From Oegoconia quadripuncta (Eukaryota > Arthropoda > Insecta > Lepidoptera > Autostichidae), in the NCBI GenBank assembly GCA_949316235.1, contig OX438750.1, forward strand, positions 882,501 to 946,500: a stretch of DNA of 64,000 nt, written 5' to 3'. Shown piece after piece: positions 8,356 through 17,400 of this stretch. The notes under the pieces are model-generated. The model had not been told where the DNA came from and did not search any database. It saw only the letters and a list, made by a program, of their open reading frames with translations. A program made the position numbers and the translations under genes. Each line of letters opens with the position of its first letter. Position 1 is the stretch's first letter.

Positions 8356-10392
8356 ATGTATTTACAAGGGCTGGAGCGGAGAAAGGTAACGAGAGCGCGT
8401 TATCCGTGTGCCTGGCTGACGGTATTGCGTTGTGCGACGTACCTCGCAGTGCTTGTTGCGTTAACCGCGTGTACTACGTCGCCGGCTATCACGATGACGA
8501 CTGATGCGACTACAGGAGCAGCGGTCACTTCGGGCCCTGCTAATGGGCATCAACATCTGAACGCCTACGTACCGTTTGAGAAGTTAGAGGGCGTAAGTAA
8601 CTATATATTATGGAAATTTAATATGAAACACACTCTTATAATTGACGACCTATGGTCGTGTGTAGAAGGCACACAGCCGGTGGATGCTAGCAGGGATTTG
8701 CGCGCACTTGCCCGCATCAGTTTGGCTGTCAAACCAATCTGTGTTCAGTATATAAGAAATACAACAACTTCCAAGCAAGCGTGGGAGAAGCTAAGTTCAG
8801 TGTTCGAAGACAAGGGTTTTGGCAGACGAGTGGCTCTTTTAAGACAGTTACACCGTGCCAGTTACGCTGACTTCAATAATATGAGTACCTATTTTGAACA
8901 TATATCAACTTTAGTCCAACAGTTAGCAGATATTGGTCGAAGTATAGAAGATGCAGAGGTTGCAGAAATTATTTTGAGTGGCCTTCCACAAGAATACGAT
9001 TTAGTGGTTTCCAGTCTTGAAGCCGTGGCCTGTACAGGTACCATATCAAGCGACATAGTAAGAACAAGGTTGTTGCAAGAAGAGGAGCGCAGGAGGCGAA
9101 CTGAAAACAAAGATGATTTAGCCCTGCTGTCAAAACAACAACGAAGGACTAAGAAGGTACCTATTTGCCATTTTTGTCACCGACCTGGGCATATAAAGGC
9201 TAAATGCTATAAATTAAAGAAGGAAAAGAAAAATAATGAAGAAACTGCATTAGTGGCAAAATGTTACGGAATGTTCGAGAGTGAGGACTGGATTGTGGAT
9301 TCTGGAGCGACTACACATATGTGTAAGGATTTAAAGTGGTTCGTTAAGTTGCAGAAATGTGATAAAACTGTACGAGTTGCTGATGGTAGTTCCCTAAGGT
9401 GTCTAGGATATGGTAATGTTAAGATTCCTATGAAAAATAACAAAAAACAATTAGTAACAGATGTACTTTATATACCTGACCTCTCAACTAATTTAATTAG
9501 TGTTAGTAAATTGTGTGAGAAGGCTTTCTCTGTGAAGTTTAATGATAACAGATGTTATATTTTCAATGGGGAATCTGTTATTGTTTCTGCCACTAGACGG
9601 GGGGGAATTTATATTTTGGACAATGTTTATTATGATTCACAGGAGCAGATTTTTGCTGCCAATGATGTAAATACTGTGTCAAAGCTACAAAGTTCGCTTG
9701 ACACAAATGAAGAGGCCAAGTATACACCAGATTTATGCTTATGGCATAAGCGGCTTGGACATTTGAGTCATCGAGGGGTGAGTGTTCTTAGTAAACTTGC
9801 TTTTGGTGTTAATGTTCATTCGACTCAGCATGATGCAGTCTCTAATAAGTGTGTATCATGCGTTGAGGGGAAGCAAGCAGTGCAAAGGTTTCCTAGGGGT
9901 GAAACAAAACGTGCCAAGCAGTTAATAGAGCTCATACACTCTGATGTATGTGGTCCAATGCCTGTCCGTAGTCTGGGTGGGTCTAGATATCTGGTAACGT
10001 TTACCGATGATTTTTCTAGGAAAACATATGGCTATTTATTGAGATATAAATCTGAAGTTTTGTCCAAATTTAAACAATTTAAAGCAACTGTTGAAAAACA
10101 AACTGGCTATTTTATAAAATGTCTGCGAACTGATCGAGGAGGGGAATATTGCAGTGCTGATTTCTCCAGGTATTTACAGAATGAGGGTATAGTCCATCAA
10201 ACAACTGCTCCATATAGTCCGTCTCAAAATGGTGTCTCTGAGCGGCTGAACCGAACACTTTTTGAGAAAGCTCGCTGCATGATTCGTGAAGCTAATCTTC
10301 CTAAAGAATACTGGGGAGAAGCTCTTTCTTCGGCTATATATCTTAAAAACCGAAGTCCTACTGCAGCAGTTCAAAATAAAACCCCAGAGTAA
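8356..10392 (+). CDS. copia gag-pol, first part: gag, protease, integrase
   Basis: Frame from ATG 8356. The in-frame ATG 8494 (MTTDATTGAAVTSG) is the more likely start because family similarity begins there. Counting from 8356: gag with VSNYILWKFNMK near 80, zinc knuckle CHFCHRPGHIKAKC at 271; aspartic protease DSGATTHM at 315; integrase zinc region beginning HKRLGHLSHRG at 464; catalytic D530, D593 and E629 (35-residue D-E spacing, SQNGVSERLNRT). The frame stops at TAA 10390-10392 inside the region following the integrase core. The frame continues open directly after the stop, so this is a single nonsense change rather than a frameshift. Confidence 0.92.
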   Translation: MYLQGLERRKVTRARYPCAWLTVLRCATYLAVLVALTACTTSPAITMTTDATTGAAVTSGPANGHQHLNAYVPFEKLEGVSNYILWKFNMKHTLIIDDLWSCVEGTQPVDASRDLRALARISLAVKPICVQYIRNTTTSKQAWEKLSSVFEDKGFGRRVALLRQLHRASYADFNNMSTYFEHISTLVQQLADIGRSIEDAEVAEIILSGLPQEYDLVVSSLEAVACTGTISSDIVRTRLLQEEERRRRTENKDDLALLSKQQRRTKKVPICHFCHRPGHIKAKCYKLKKEKKNNEETALVAKCYGMFESEDWIVDSGATTHMCKDLKWFVKLQKCDKTVRVADGSSLRCLGYGNVKIPMKNNKKQLVTDVLYIPDLSTNLISVSKLCEKAFSVKFNDNRCYIFNGESVIVSATRRGGIYILDNVYYDSQEQIFAANDVNTVSKLQSSLDTNEEAKYTPDLCLWHKRLGHLSHRGVSVLSKLAFGVNVHSTQHDAVSNKCVSCVEGKQAVQRFPRGETKRAKQLIELIHSDVCGPMPVRSLGGSRYLVTFTDDFSRKTYGYLLRYKSEVLSKFKQFKATVEKQTGYFIKCLRTDRGGEYCSADFSRYLQNEGIVHQTTAPYSPSQNGVSERLNRTLFEKARCMIREANLPKEYWGEALSSAIYLKNRSPTAAVQNKTPE

Positions 10393-12450
10393 GTATGGAC
10401 AGGTCACAAAGTGAACCTGAGCCATTTACGTGTTTTTGGTTGCCGAGCTATGACACTTATTCCATTAATAAAAAGAGATAAACTTGATTCTAAATCTAAA
10501 AGTTGTATATTTGTTGGATATTGTGAGCACACTAAGGGCTATAGGTTAATAGATCCCTTGAACCCTAAGCAGATAATTGTCTCTAGAAATGTGATATTTT
10601 TTGAGAACCAGTTTATGAACCACTGTGACAGTGATACTAATATAGACAGTAATAATATTTTTATTTATAGTAATATTGGCATGCAGAGCAGTCAATCAAA
10701 TAATAATGTTAATGTGGAAATGCAATGCAATCAATTAAATAATGATAATATTAATATGGACATGCAAAGCAAAGCTCCAAATAATAATGAAAATGACACT
10801 AGTAATGAAAATGTGAATAGTGAAATGTCTTTTTCTCCAACTACAGACAATTCTTCTTTCCAAAGTGCTGAGGAAAACGATGCCGTTTGCGCCGAAAGTA
10901 GTGGTGAGGAGACTGATGTCACTGTGAGAAACGAAATGGTTGTTCGAGGGGAAGATTCACCCCCAGAGGTTCCTAGTAGTAAATGCGACCGACCTATTCG
11001 TTCTACTCGTAATGAGAAACCTGCAAGGTATGTAGACTATGATTTATCTAGTTCATCAGACATATCTTTTTTGGTAAATGGATTTATTTATGACGAACCT
11101 CAGTCTTATGGCGAGGCCATGGCGAGCCCCAACAAAGATAAGTGGCTTGCTGCTATGTGTGAAGAGCATGATTCTCTTATTAAAAACGATGTTTGGCAGC
11201 TCGTAGACAGGCCAAACAATTGCAACATAGTCAGTTGTAAATGGATTTTTAAGTTAAAGTCTGATGACTTAGGTATCTGTACAAAATATAAAGCTCGTCT
11301 TGTGGCTAGGGGTTTTAGTCAAAAGCCTGGTGTTGACTACACAGACACCTTCTCACCAGTTGTACGACACACTACTCTTAGGATTTTATTTTGTATAGCG
11401 AACGAATTTAATATGGACATTGAACATTTTGATATAAATACTGCTTTTCTACATAGCAAAATTGACGAAAAAGTTTATATGGAACAGCCTGTAGGTTTTT
11501 CAAATGACAGGACCAAAGTTTGTTTGTTGAAGAAAAGTTTGTATGGTCTTAAACAAGCAAGTAGGCTGTGGAATAATAGTGTACATGTTTTACTGACTAA
11601 CAATGGCTATGTTCAAAATAAATGTGAGCCATGTGTTTATATGAAAGTAAATGACAAGCAATTAACTATCTTAGCAGTATATGTTGATGATTTTTATGTA
11701 TTTACTAACACCTCTAAAGAAAAAGACAAATTGTTTATGTTACTAAAATCTGAATTTAGTTGTAAAAGTTTAGGTGCTTTGAAGAACTGTTTAGGTGTCA
11801 AAATACATAGAGATAGAGCTAGTGGTATTTTAATATTTGACCAATCTGATTACATTAGAAAATTATTAGAGCGTTTTGGTATGTCAGAATGTAAAAGTGT
11901 TTCTACACCAATGGTGGTTAGCAAACTTGCAAAAGCTTCAAGTGACACTATTTTATTGGATACCGTTTACCCATACAGGGAGCTAATTGGGTGTTTAATG
12001 TATTTGTCGGTCTGGTCGAGACCTGATATCACTTATGCTTTAAGTAATTTGAGTCAGTTTAGTTCTGCATTCACACGAGATCATTGGATGGCTGCAAAAA
12101 GAATACTGCGATATCTAAGTGGTACAATAAATAAGAAATTAGTTTTCTTTAAATCTGGTACTTTTGACATGTCAGTATTTGCAGATGCCGATTGGGCCAA
12201 TGATGTCGTGGACAGGCGGTCATATAGTGGCTTTATTGTAAAGATCGGCGACTCGACTGTATACTGGGAGTCGCGAAAACAGCGAAGTGTTGCGCTTTCG
12301 AGTACCGAAGCGGAGTATTTGGCTCTAAGTGATTCTTGTAAAGAAGTATGTTTTATTAGAAACTTCTTGTACGAAATTTTTAGTAAACATTTTAATTGTA
12401 GAATCTTTAGTGACAATCAAAGTGCACTTAGATTGCTGGAAACAAAGTAA
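10393..12450 (+). CDS. copia pol, second part: RT and RNase H
   Basis: In the same frame as 8356-10392; the first Met is at 10411. Contains the integrase C-terminal region (HLRVFGCRA), an acidic Asn-rich linker, RT (KYKARLVARGFSQKPGVDYT; YVDD 424-427 counted from 10411) and RNase H (DADWAND near 592; SSTEAEYLAL). It ends at TAA 12448-12450. Homologous sequence continues in the same frame to 12641, so this stop is also internal to the usual protein. Without readthrough, this part has no start of its own in the element's normal expression plan. Confidence 0.9.
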   Translation, partial: VWTGHKVNLSHLRVFGCRAMTLIPLIKRDKLDSKSKSCIFVGYCEHTKGYRLIDPLNPKQIIVSRNVIFFENQFMNHCDSDTNIDSNNIFIYSNIGMQSSQSNNNVNVEMQCNQLNNDNINMDMQSKAPNNNENDTSNENVNSEMSFSPTTDNSSFQSAEENDAVCAESSGEETDVTVRNEMVVRGEDSPPEVPSSKCDRPIRSTRNEKPARYVDYDLSSSSDISFLVNGFIYDEPQSYGEAMASPNKDKWLAAMCEEHDSLIKNDVWQLVDRPNNCNIVSCKWIFKLKSDDLGICTKYKARLVARGFSQKPGVDYTDTFSPVVRHTTLRILFCIANEFNMDIEHFDINTAFLHSKIDEKVYMEQPVGFSNDRTKVCLLKKSLYGLKQASRLWNNSVHVLLTNNGYVQNKCEPCVYMKVNDKQLTILAVYVDDFYVFTNTSKEKDKLFMLLKSEFSCKSLGALKNCLGVKIHRDRASGILIFDQSDYIRKLLERFGMSECKSVSTPMVVSKLAKASSDTILLDTVYPYRELIGCLMYLSVWSRPDITYALSNLSQFSSAFTRDHWMAAKRILRYLSGTINKKLVFFKSGTFDMSVFADADWANDVVDRRSYSGFIVKIGDSTVYWESRKQRSVALSSTEAEYLALSDSCKEVCFIRNFLYEIFSKHFNCRIFSDNQSALRLLETK

Positions 12451-12641
12451 TATTGCCACAAAAGAAGTAAACATATTGACCTGCGTTACCATTATGTGAA
12501 GGATATTGTAAAGGAGAAAAATGTCAATGTTAGCTATTTGCCCACTGAAAGAATGTTGGCTGACTTATTTACTAAACCATTGACAGGCCATAAGCATCTG
12601 GGTTTTGTCAAAGATTTGGGTATGCGAGATGTACAGTCATA
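12451..12641 (+). pseudogene. copia pol C-terminal tail after second stop
   Basis: In frame with the preceding part: RSKHIDLRYHYVKDIV and then LADLFTKPLTGHKHL, the standard copia C-terminal end, with a stop at 12639-12641. Separated from RNase H only by the TAA at 12448. Confidence 0.85.
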
Positions 12642-12865
12642 GACATTTTTAATCCAGAACAAAATCTGTTTCTAAAGGTAGAGTCAGTCATAATATGGTA
12701 GAGCACCTAGCTTATATTACTTGGTCGGTTGACATGTAAAGCCATGCTAGACATAAGGTAGAGACAATGTAGATTTCTTGTAATTACCTTGAACGGTTAA
12801 TTATTTTTGTGTTACTACTCTACATTGTAAAATGTGTTTATTTTTATGTTACGCATGAGGGGAAG

Positions 12866-13155
12866 TGTTGTAGAAAACAATTATCAATTTGTGAATTATG
12901 GATTGGTAACACTGTTTTTATTTGGTCAATGCTTGGACAGCTTAACCTATGAATCTGTCAACTGTCAATTTGTCGCCTCCATTACCACGTACATATCATT
13001 TCTGTGTAAATTAATGGTAATTAGATTAATCCTTAAGCATCTCAAATTGTACCTATCTTTAGTAACCTCGACCATTGCTAAATAATAATTATAACAAGCA
13101 ACAATTATAAAAAGTTGTTTATTTTAAATATCCGCTCTGATCACACCTTCTAAGA
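12866..13155 (+). repeat. copia 3' LTR
   Basis: Directly preceded by a polypurine tract (gaggggaag, 12857-12865) and followed by AATAT (13156-13160). Same 290-bp length as the 5' LTR. Confidence 0.92.
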
Positions 13156-13160
13156 AATAT

Positions 13161-13694
13161 TACATATAAATTTACAGCTCATTCACAAAGCTGACTCCCC
13201 AGAGAAGAACGAGCAAGAAACTCTAGGGTTGCTCTTTTAAACAGATTGTGGGTTACAATTTGTGGGTTCCTAATTATATGAATAATAAGACAGCTATATC
13301 CATTCTTGCTTATCATTCAAATAGTCAGTGATTTTATAATAGCCTCTTGCTAATAATTTCTGTTTTATGATTGCTTTAAATTTATTTAAAGGCAAATTTT
13401 GAATGTCTACTGGAACCTTATTATAAAAGCGTATACATTGCCCTTTGAACGATTTACTAACTTTATGAAGTCGCCTAACATAAACGGATAACTGGTTCTT
13501 ATTCCTTGTATTAACATTGTGCATATCACTATTTTTAGCGAATAAGGTTATATTTCTTTTGCATATAACAAATTCTCATAAATGTATTAAGAAGTCATTG
13601 TTAAGACATTAATTTCCTTAAACTTATCTCTAAGAGACACTTTAGGTCCTAATTTATAAATGGCACGAATAGCACGCTTGCGAACGAATAGCAC
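13161..13694 (-). mobile_element. LINE-A minus copy, 5'-truncated remainder
   Basis: Minus-strand frame 13294-13524 reads LHKVSKSFKGQCIRFYNKVP, the C-terminus of the LINE-A polyprotein. It is followed upstream by a degraded VSLRDKFKEIN segment. 5' truncation near 13694 is typical of target-primed insertion. Confidence 0.75.
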
Positions 13695-13858
13695 AATATA
13701 AAACATTTTTTTTAAGAGCAATCTCTCGAGTTTCTTGCTTGTTGTTCTCGGGGGAAAATAGCCTTTTGAACAAGCAGTAGCTTTAAAAATGTAAAATTGA
13801 CTATTTTAGGTGTACCCTGTGTACCTACAAAATAAAGCATTTTTGGTTTGATTTAACT
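13695..13858 (+). mobile_element. LINE-A 3' fragment, right half
   Basis: Contains ctctcgagtttcttgcttg and tacctacaaaataaagcat, the standard LINE-A 3' UTR, and ends ggtttgattt. It completes the copy begun at 1800. Confidence 0.75.
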
Positions 13859-13904
13859 TCATAATTGCAATTCCCTTATAGGGCGCTACATTGTATCCAA
13901 CATC

Positions 13905-14135
13905 TTGTACTATAAGGTTGTCGGGTAGGAATCGCTTAACACTTTGGCGGACACTGAAGCAAGTTTAACTTTACATTTGGTATTGAAATCATTTTTATCA
14001 CTATTTTTCTTAAATGATTCTATATTTTTTTCGACATAGGTATTTACATTTTCAAAAATGTACGGTGACGAAAAGGTTTGAATGTTAAACTCTTTAAACA
14101 CATCTCTAAGTGACAGTGCAGGTCTCAATTGATAA
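13905..14135 (-). mobile_element. LINE-A internal fragment
   Basis: Minus strand reads RPALSLRDVFKEFNIQTFSS followed by a degraded stretch. Truncated at both ends; lies 120 bp from slit exon 16. Confidence 0.6.
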
Positions 14136-14254
14136 TAAGTCGCTGTAATAAATCAATAAGTCAATAATCAATAATAAAATAAGTCAATGCTTTCAAGTGA
14201 AATGTCGAGCATATTATCTTGCATTAAAATAAATAAGAAAATTTCTTCACTCAC

Positions 14255-14432
14255 CTGAACGCATCGCAATCGATTATAATTCACAATAAGTGTGGACAAT
14301 TTGGTGAGCCCCTCGAAGGTATTGTTGGAGAGCACGCTGATCTTGTTGTTGGAGAGATCCAGTCGCGTCAGTTGTGTCAGGTGACGGATCTGGTCGGGCG
14401 ATACGCTCGTTATCTCGTTCGATTCTAAGTAA
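14255..14432 (-). CDS. sli: slit exon 16: D4 LRR1-2
   Basis: A 178-bp exon: [18 protein letters not shown], then [17 protein letters not shown] and YNRLRCVQ. The acceptor is ctctttccag and the donor GTGAGT. It ends in phase 0 after Gln. The next slit exon is not found in 1-14254, so the nested transposon pile lies in the intron immediately downstream. Confidence 0.93.
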
Positions 14433-17400
14433 CTGGAAAGAGATGACATAAGAGATATAAGAGAAGCAAAACTATGTGAAACTGTAAGATCTGTGTAAGT
14501 GGATCTCTTAGTCCACAAATTTTGAATTCGTGTAATTCCCATTAACTGATGACGCCACTCTCAATTACGAACAATTTTCCCCAATGTTCTCGTTGATGGC
14601 TTTGGGTACCATCCTGGTATACCCAGGTGAATAGCCGGTCACCGAGCGGTACATTCCAAATTTTATTCATTTGTTTAAAAACTGAACTAATTTGTAAAAG
14701 CTTGAATTAGATTGAACTTTTGCTTCAGGCGATAAATGCTTCACTAATCACTAAATAGTATAAAATAAAGCGACTTGTCTGCTTCTGTCTGTATAAAACA
14801 AAGTCGCTGTTTCTCCGCTTACTACTATTCGTAACGGATTTTGGTAGTTGAATCTGTTATTTAGAGATTTTCTTCTAGAAATATGTTATAATACATGCAT
14901 ATTATACAGGTTGAATTTGAATTCGTGTAATATTCATTAACTGGTGACGCCACTCTTGATTACGAACGAATTTCCCCAAAGGTACCATAGTCAAATTCGA
15001 TCAAAAAATTTTCGTTATTCAAAGTAAACGATTGTGAAACTACGTTTAGTATGGAAGTTCAACAATTTTCATCCGATTTCGGCTATGGCTTCTACTTGAA
15101 AGTTGTTCGTAATCACGAGGGGAGTCACGAGCTGTAAATTGTTGAACTATACTAGTCCATTTCAAAAATACTAACTTTTTAAATCTATGGACGTGCTTTT
15201 TGCTTATAAAGTTTCATTACAAAATTTGGACTTGAAAGTTTCTATGAAATACCGTGCGGGATGAACCCTCTGATTGGACTAAAGATGAATAATGCTGATG
15301 TTATGTTAACTTACAGTTCGGTAGTCTGCCTCGGTATGTTGTTCGGCAGGGCTGTCAGCTGTGCCCTCGAACATCTCACCACGGTACCGGTGCAGGTGCA
15401 TTGCGCCGGGCAGTAATCCGGCGAGAGGCAACCCTTATCCTCACCTTCAATTTACAAAATAATATTAAAAGGTTTGGCATATGGAACGAATGAGTAAAGG
15501 GAGAATAACGAAACCGTGAATAGAAGGGTCGGGCAAGGTCGAGTCAAGTGACTGACGTACTCACAAAAGGTCAGCTGCGATCAACCACTAATCGACGAGC
15601 GTGTATGAAACATTTAATGAGTGGAAGATGCAAAAATAGTATGTCAGGATCGTTGCAATTGAAAATCAATAGTCTCTGCCTACCCCAATGGGAAACGGAA
15701 GATGTTAATTGCATTGTAGTGTTCCGGTTGTCAGATATATAATAATAATAATAAATAAATAAATATATTTGCACACACACACACAGCGCCATCTAGTTCC
15801 ACACTAAGCAACTAGACTTGTAGATACCAGAATGTTCATAAACTACAGAAATACATTTTTTTTTGTAAATAAATACATATATAAATGAAACACTTCCATA
15901 ACTCGGGAACACATGTCTGTATTCATCATACAAACATATGCCCCTAGCGGGAATCGAACCCACGACCTTTTGGTACAGCAGCAGAGTTTCTAACCACTAC
16001 ACCAAACAGGTCGTCAAAAGCCATATAAGACAGCCAGTTCCCCAAATAAGATGGGTTTTCCGGGTCGTACGCTTCCACCTTCGGCCTCATCTTCAGGTGC
16101 GATTGAGGTATATTGCTAACCCATAGTGCATAAAAAAAAGTCATCTAAGTAGACGTATCACATGTGACTTAATCCAAATAATGCACGATAACCCGATCGC
16201 CACCGCCACTTAATAGCAGCATTATTTTGTCGTCCATACGTTCTATGGCGAATAACAGTTGTTTTTTGATGGAATTTTCCACTTCATGAATGTGGTTTAT
16301 ATACTCGACCTGATTTGATAGGAACCATCCAGTACGTCTATGGTAACAAAGCATTTATCACAGTTGGTTGTATCACCGTCGGGTTTATCTTTGAAACTTG
16401 TACATTGTAACGTAACTGTTCCCGTCACGTCAGGTGTTTACTAGTTTGTCACGCTATGATAGAATAAGTTCCACATTAAAAATACATTTCTCAAACATGC
16501 ATGGAAATATTGTCATTACTTTCGAAAAAAGAACATTTTTCATTACAGTTTGACTTAATTTATTATCAATTAATTACTTGTTAAATTAACTTTGTGGTTT
16601 ATTATAAATAAGAGAAATGAAATTTTTCACTCGAAACTGGCAGTAATGTCCCTCGACAGTGAGGTCGACTGGTTGCCATCCTCAAAAATAAGAAGAAGTT
16701 CTACTGACCCGTGCACTTGAAGTCGGCGGGCTCCAGCCGTTGCAGGGCGGCCTGGCGCAGCGCGGGCGGCGCGGCGCAGGCGGCGGCGGGAGCCAGGCGC
16801 CGCGAGCGGAGCCAGGCGGCCAGCCACGAGATGTGGCACGTGCACTCCAGGGGGTTGCTCTCCAGGCCCCTGGGCAGGTTAGTAACACAGAACTAATTAC
16901 CCGCACATTCACTATACCCCGTTGCAGGACTAACCTTGCACTTCACCAGTATTTTTCTGTACTTAATTCCCAATATTTTTAGGCACGGAACGCTAATTTA
17001 TCATACTTTTTTGGCGGATCCCCAAATTGAAATTTGTGGGTTGTAATGTCCCATAAAAGATGTCCCATAGTTGTGGGTTGTATGGAAGAGATCGCTGTTA
17101 GTGATAAGACCGCATAATTGTGTTCTATTGTTATCATCAAAAATTGTTGTAAATTATTTTCCGCAATAAGAGTATTTGTATTGTATTGTATTGTATTGTA
17201 TTGTATTGTATTGTATTGTACATGACAATGGACGCTAGGAACGTCTGAAGTTATGCAAATAAAGGAAGAATCCTTTGTTTGTACATGACAATGTACGTGC
17301 AATTGCCAAAGTTTGTCGGGTTAGATTTGTTAGACCTTATATTTTAAATATAAGTTATATACTTACAAAGTGGACAGCATAGTAAGGTGATCGAAGGCAC

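Larger units (their letters stand above)
2417..13155 (+). mobile_element. copia-type LTR retrotransposon, carrying an inserted LINE
   Basis: Two 290-bp LTRs (2417-2706 and 12866-13155), identical as far as I can read, flank a pol gene in copia order (protease, integrase, RT, RNase H). The target duplication is AATAT. Without the inserted LINE and its duplicated target the element is about 5.13 kb, the usual size for copia. The identical LTRs imply a recent insertion. The coding frame nevertheless has two in-frame TAA stops, and the leader/primer-binding region is split by the LINE, so this copy should not be autonomous. Confidence 0.95.

Noticed and set aside
12834..13085. 83-residue ORF sharing its tail with 2322-2636
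   Set aside because: The shared part is the LTR; it is not a protein-coding duplication.
14168..14542. 124-residue minus ORF as a complete small gene
   Set aside because: Only 14255-14432 is coding; the rest is read-through into introns of slit, with clear AG and GT borders.
16682..16982. Arg/Ala-rich ORFs on both strands
   Set aside because: Shadows of slit exon 14 in a GC-rich exon.
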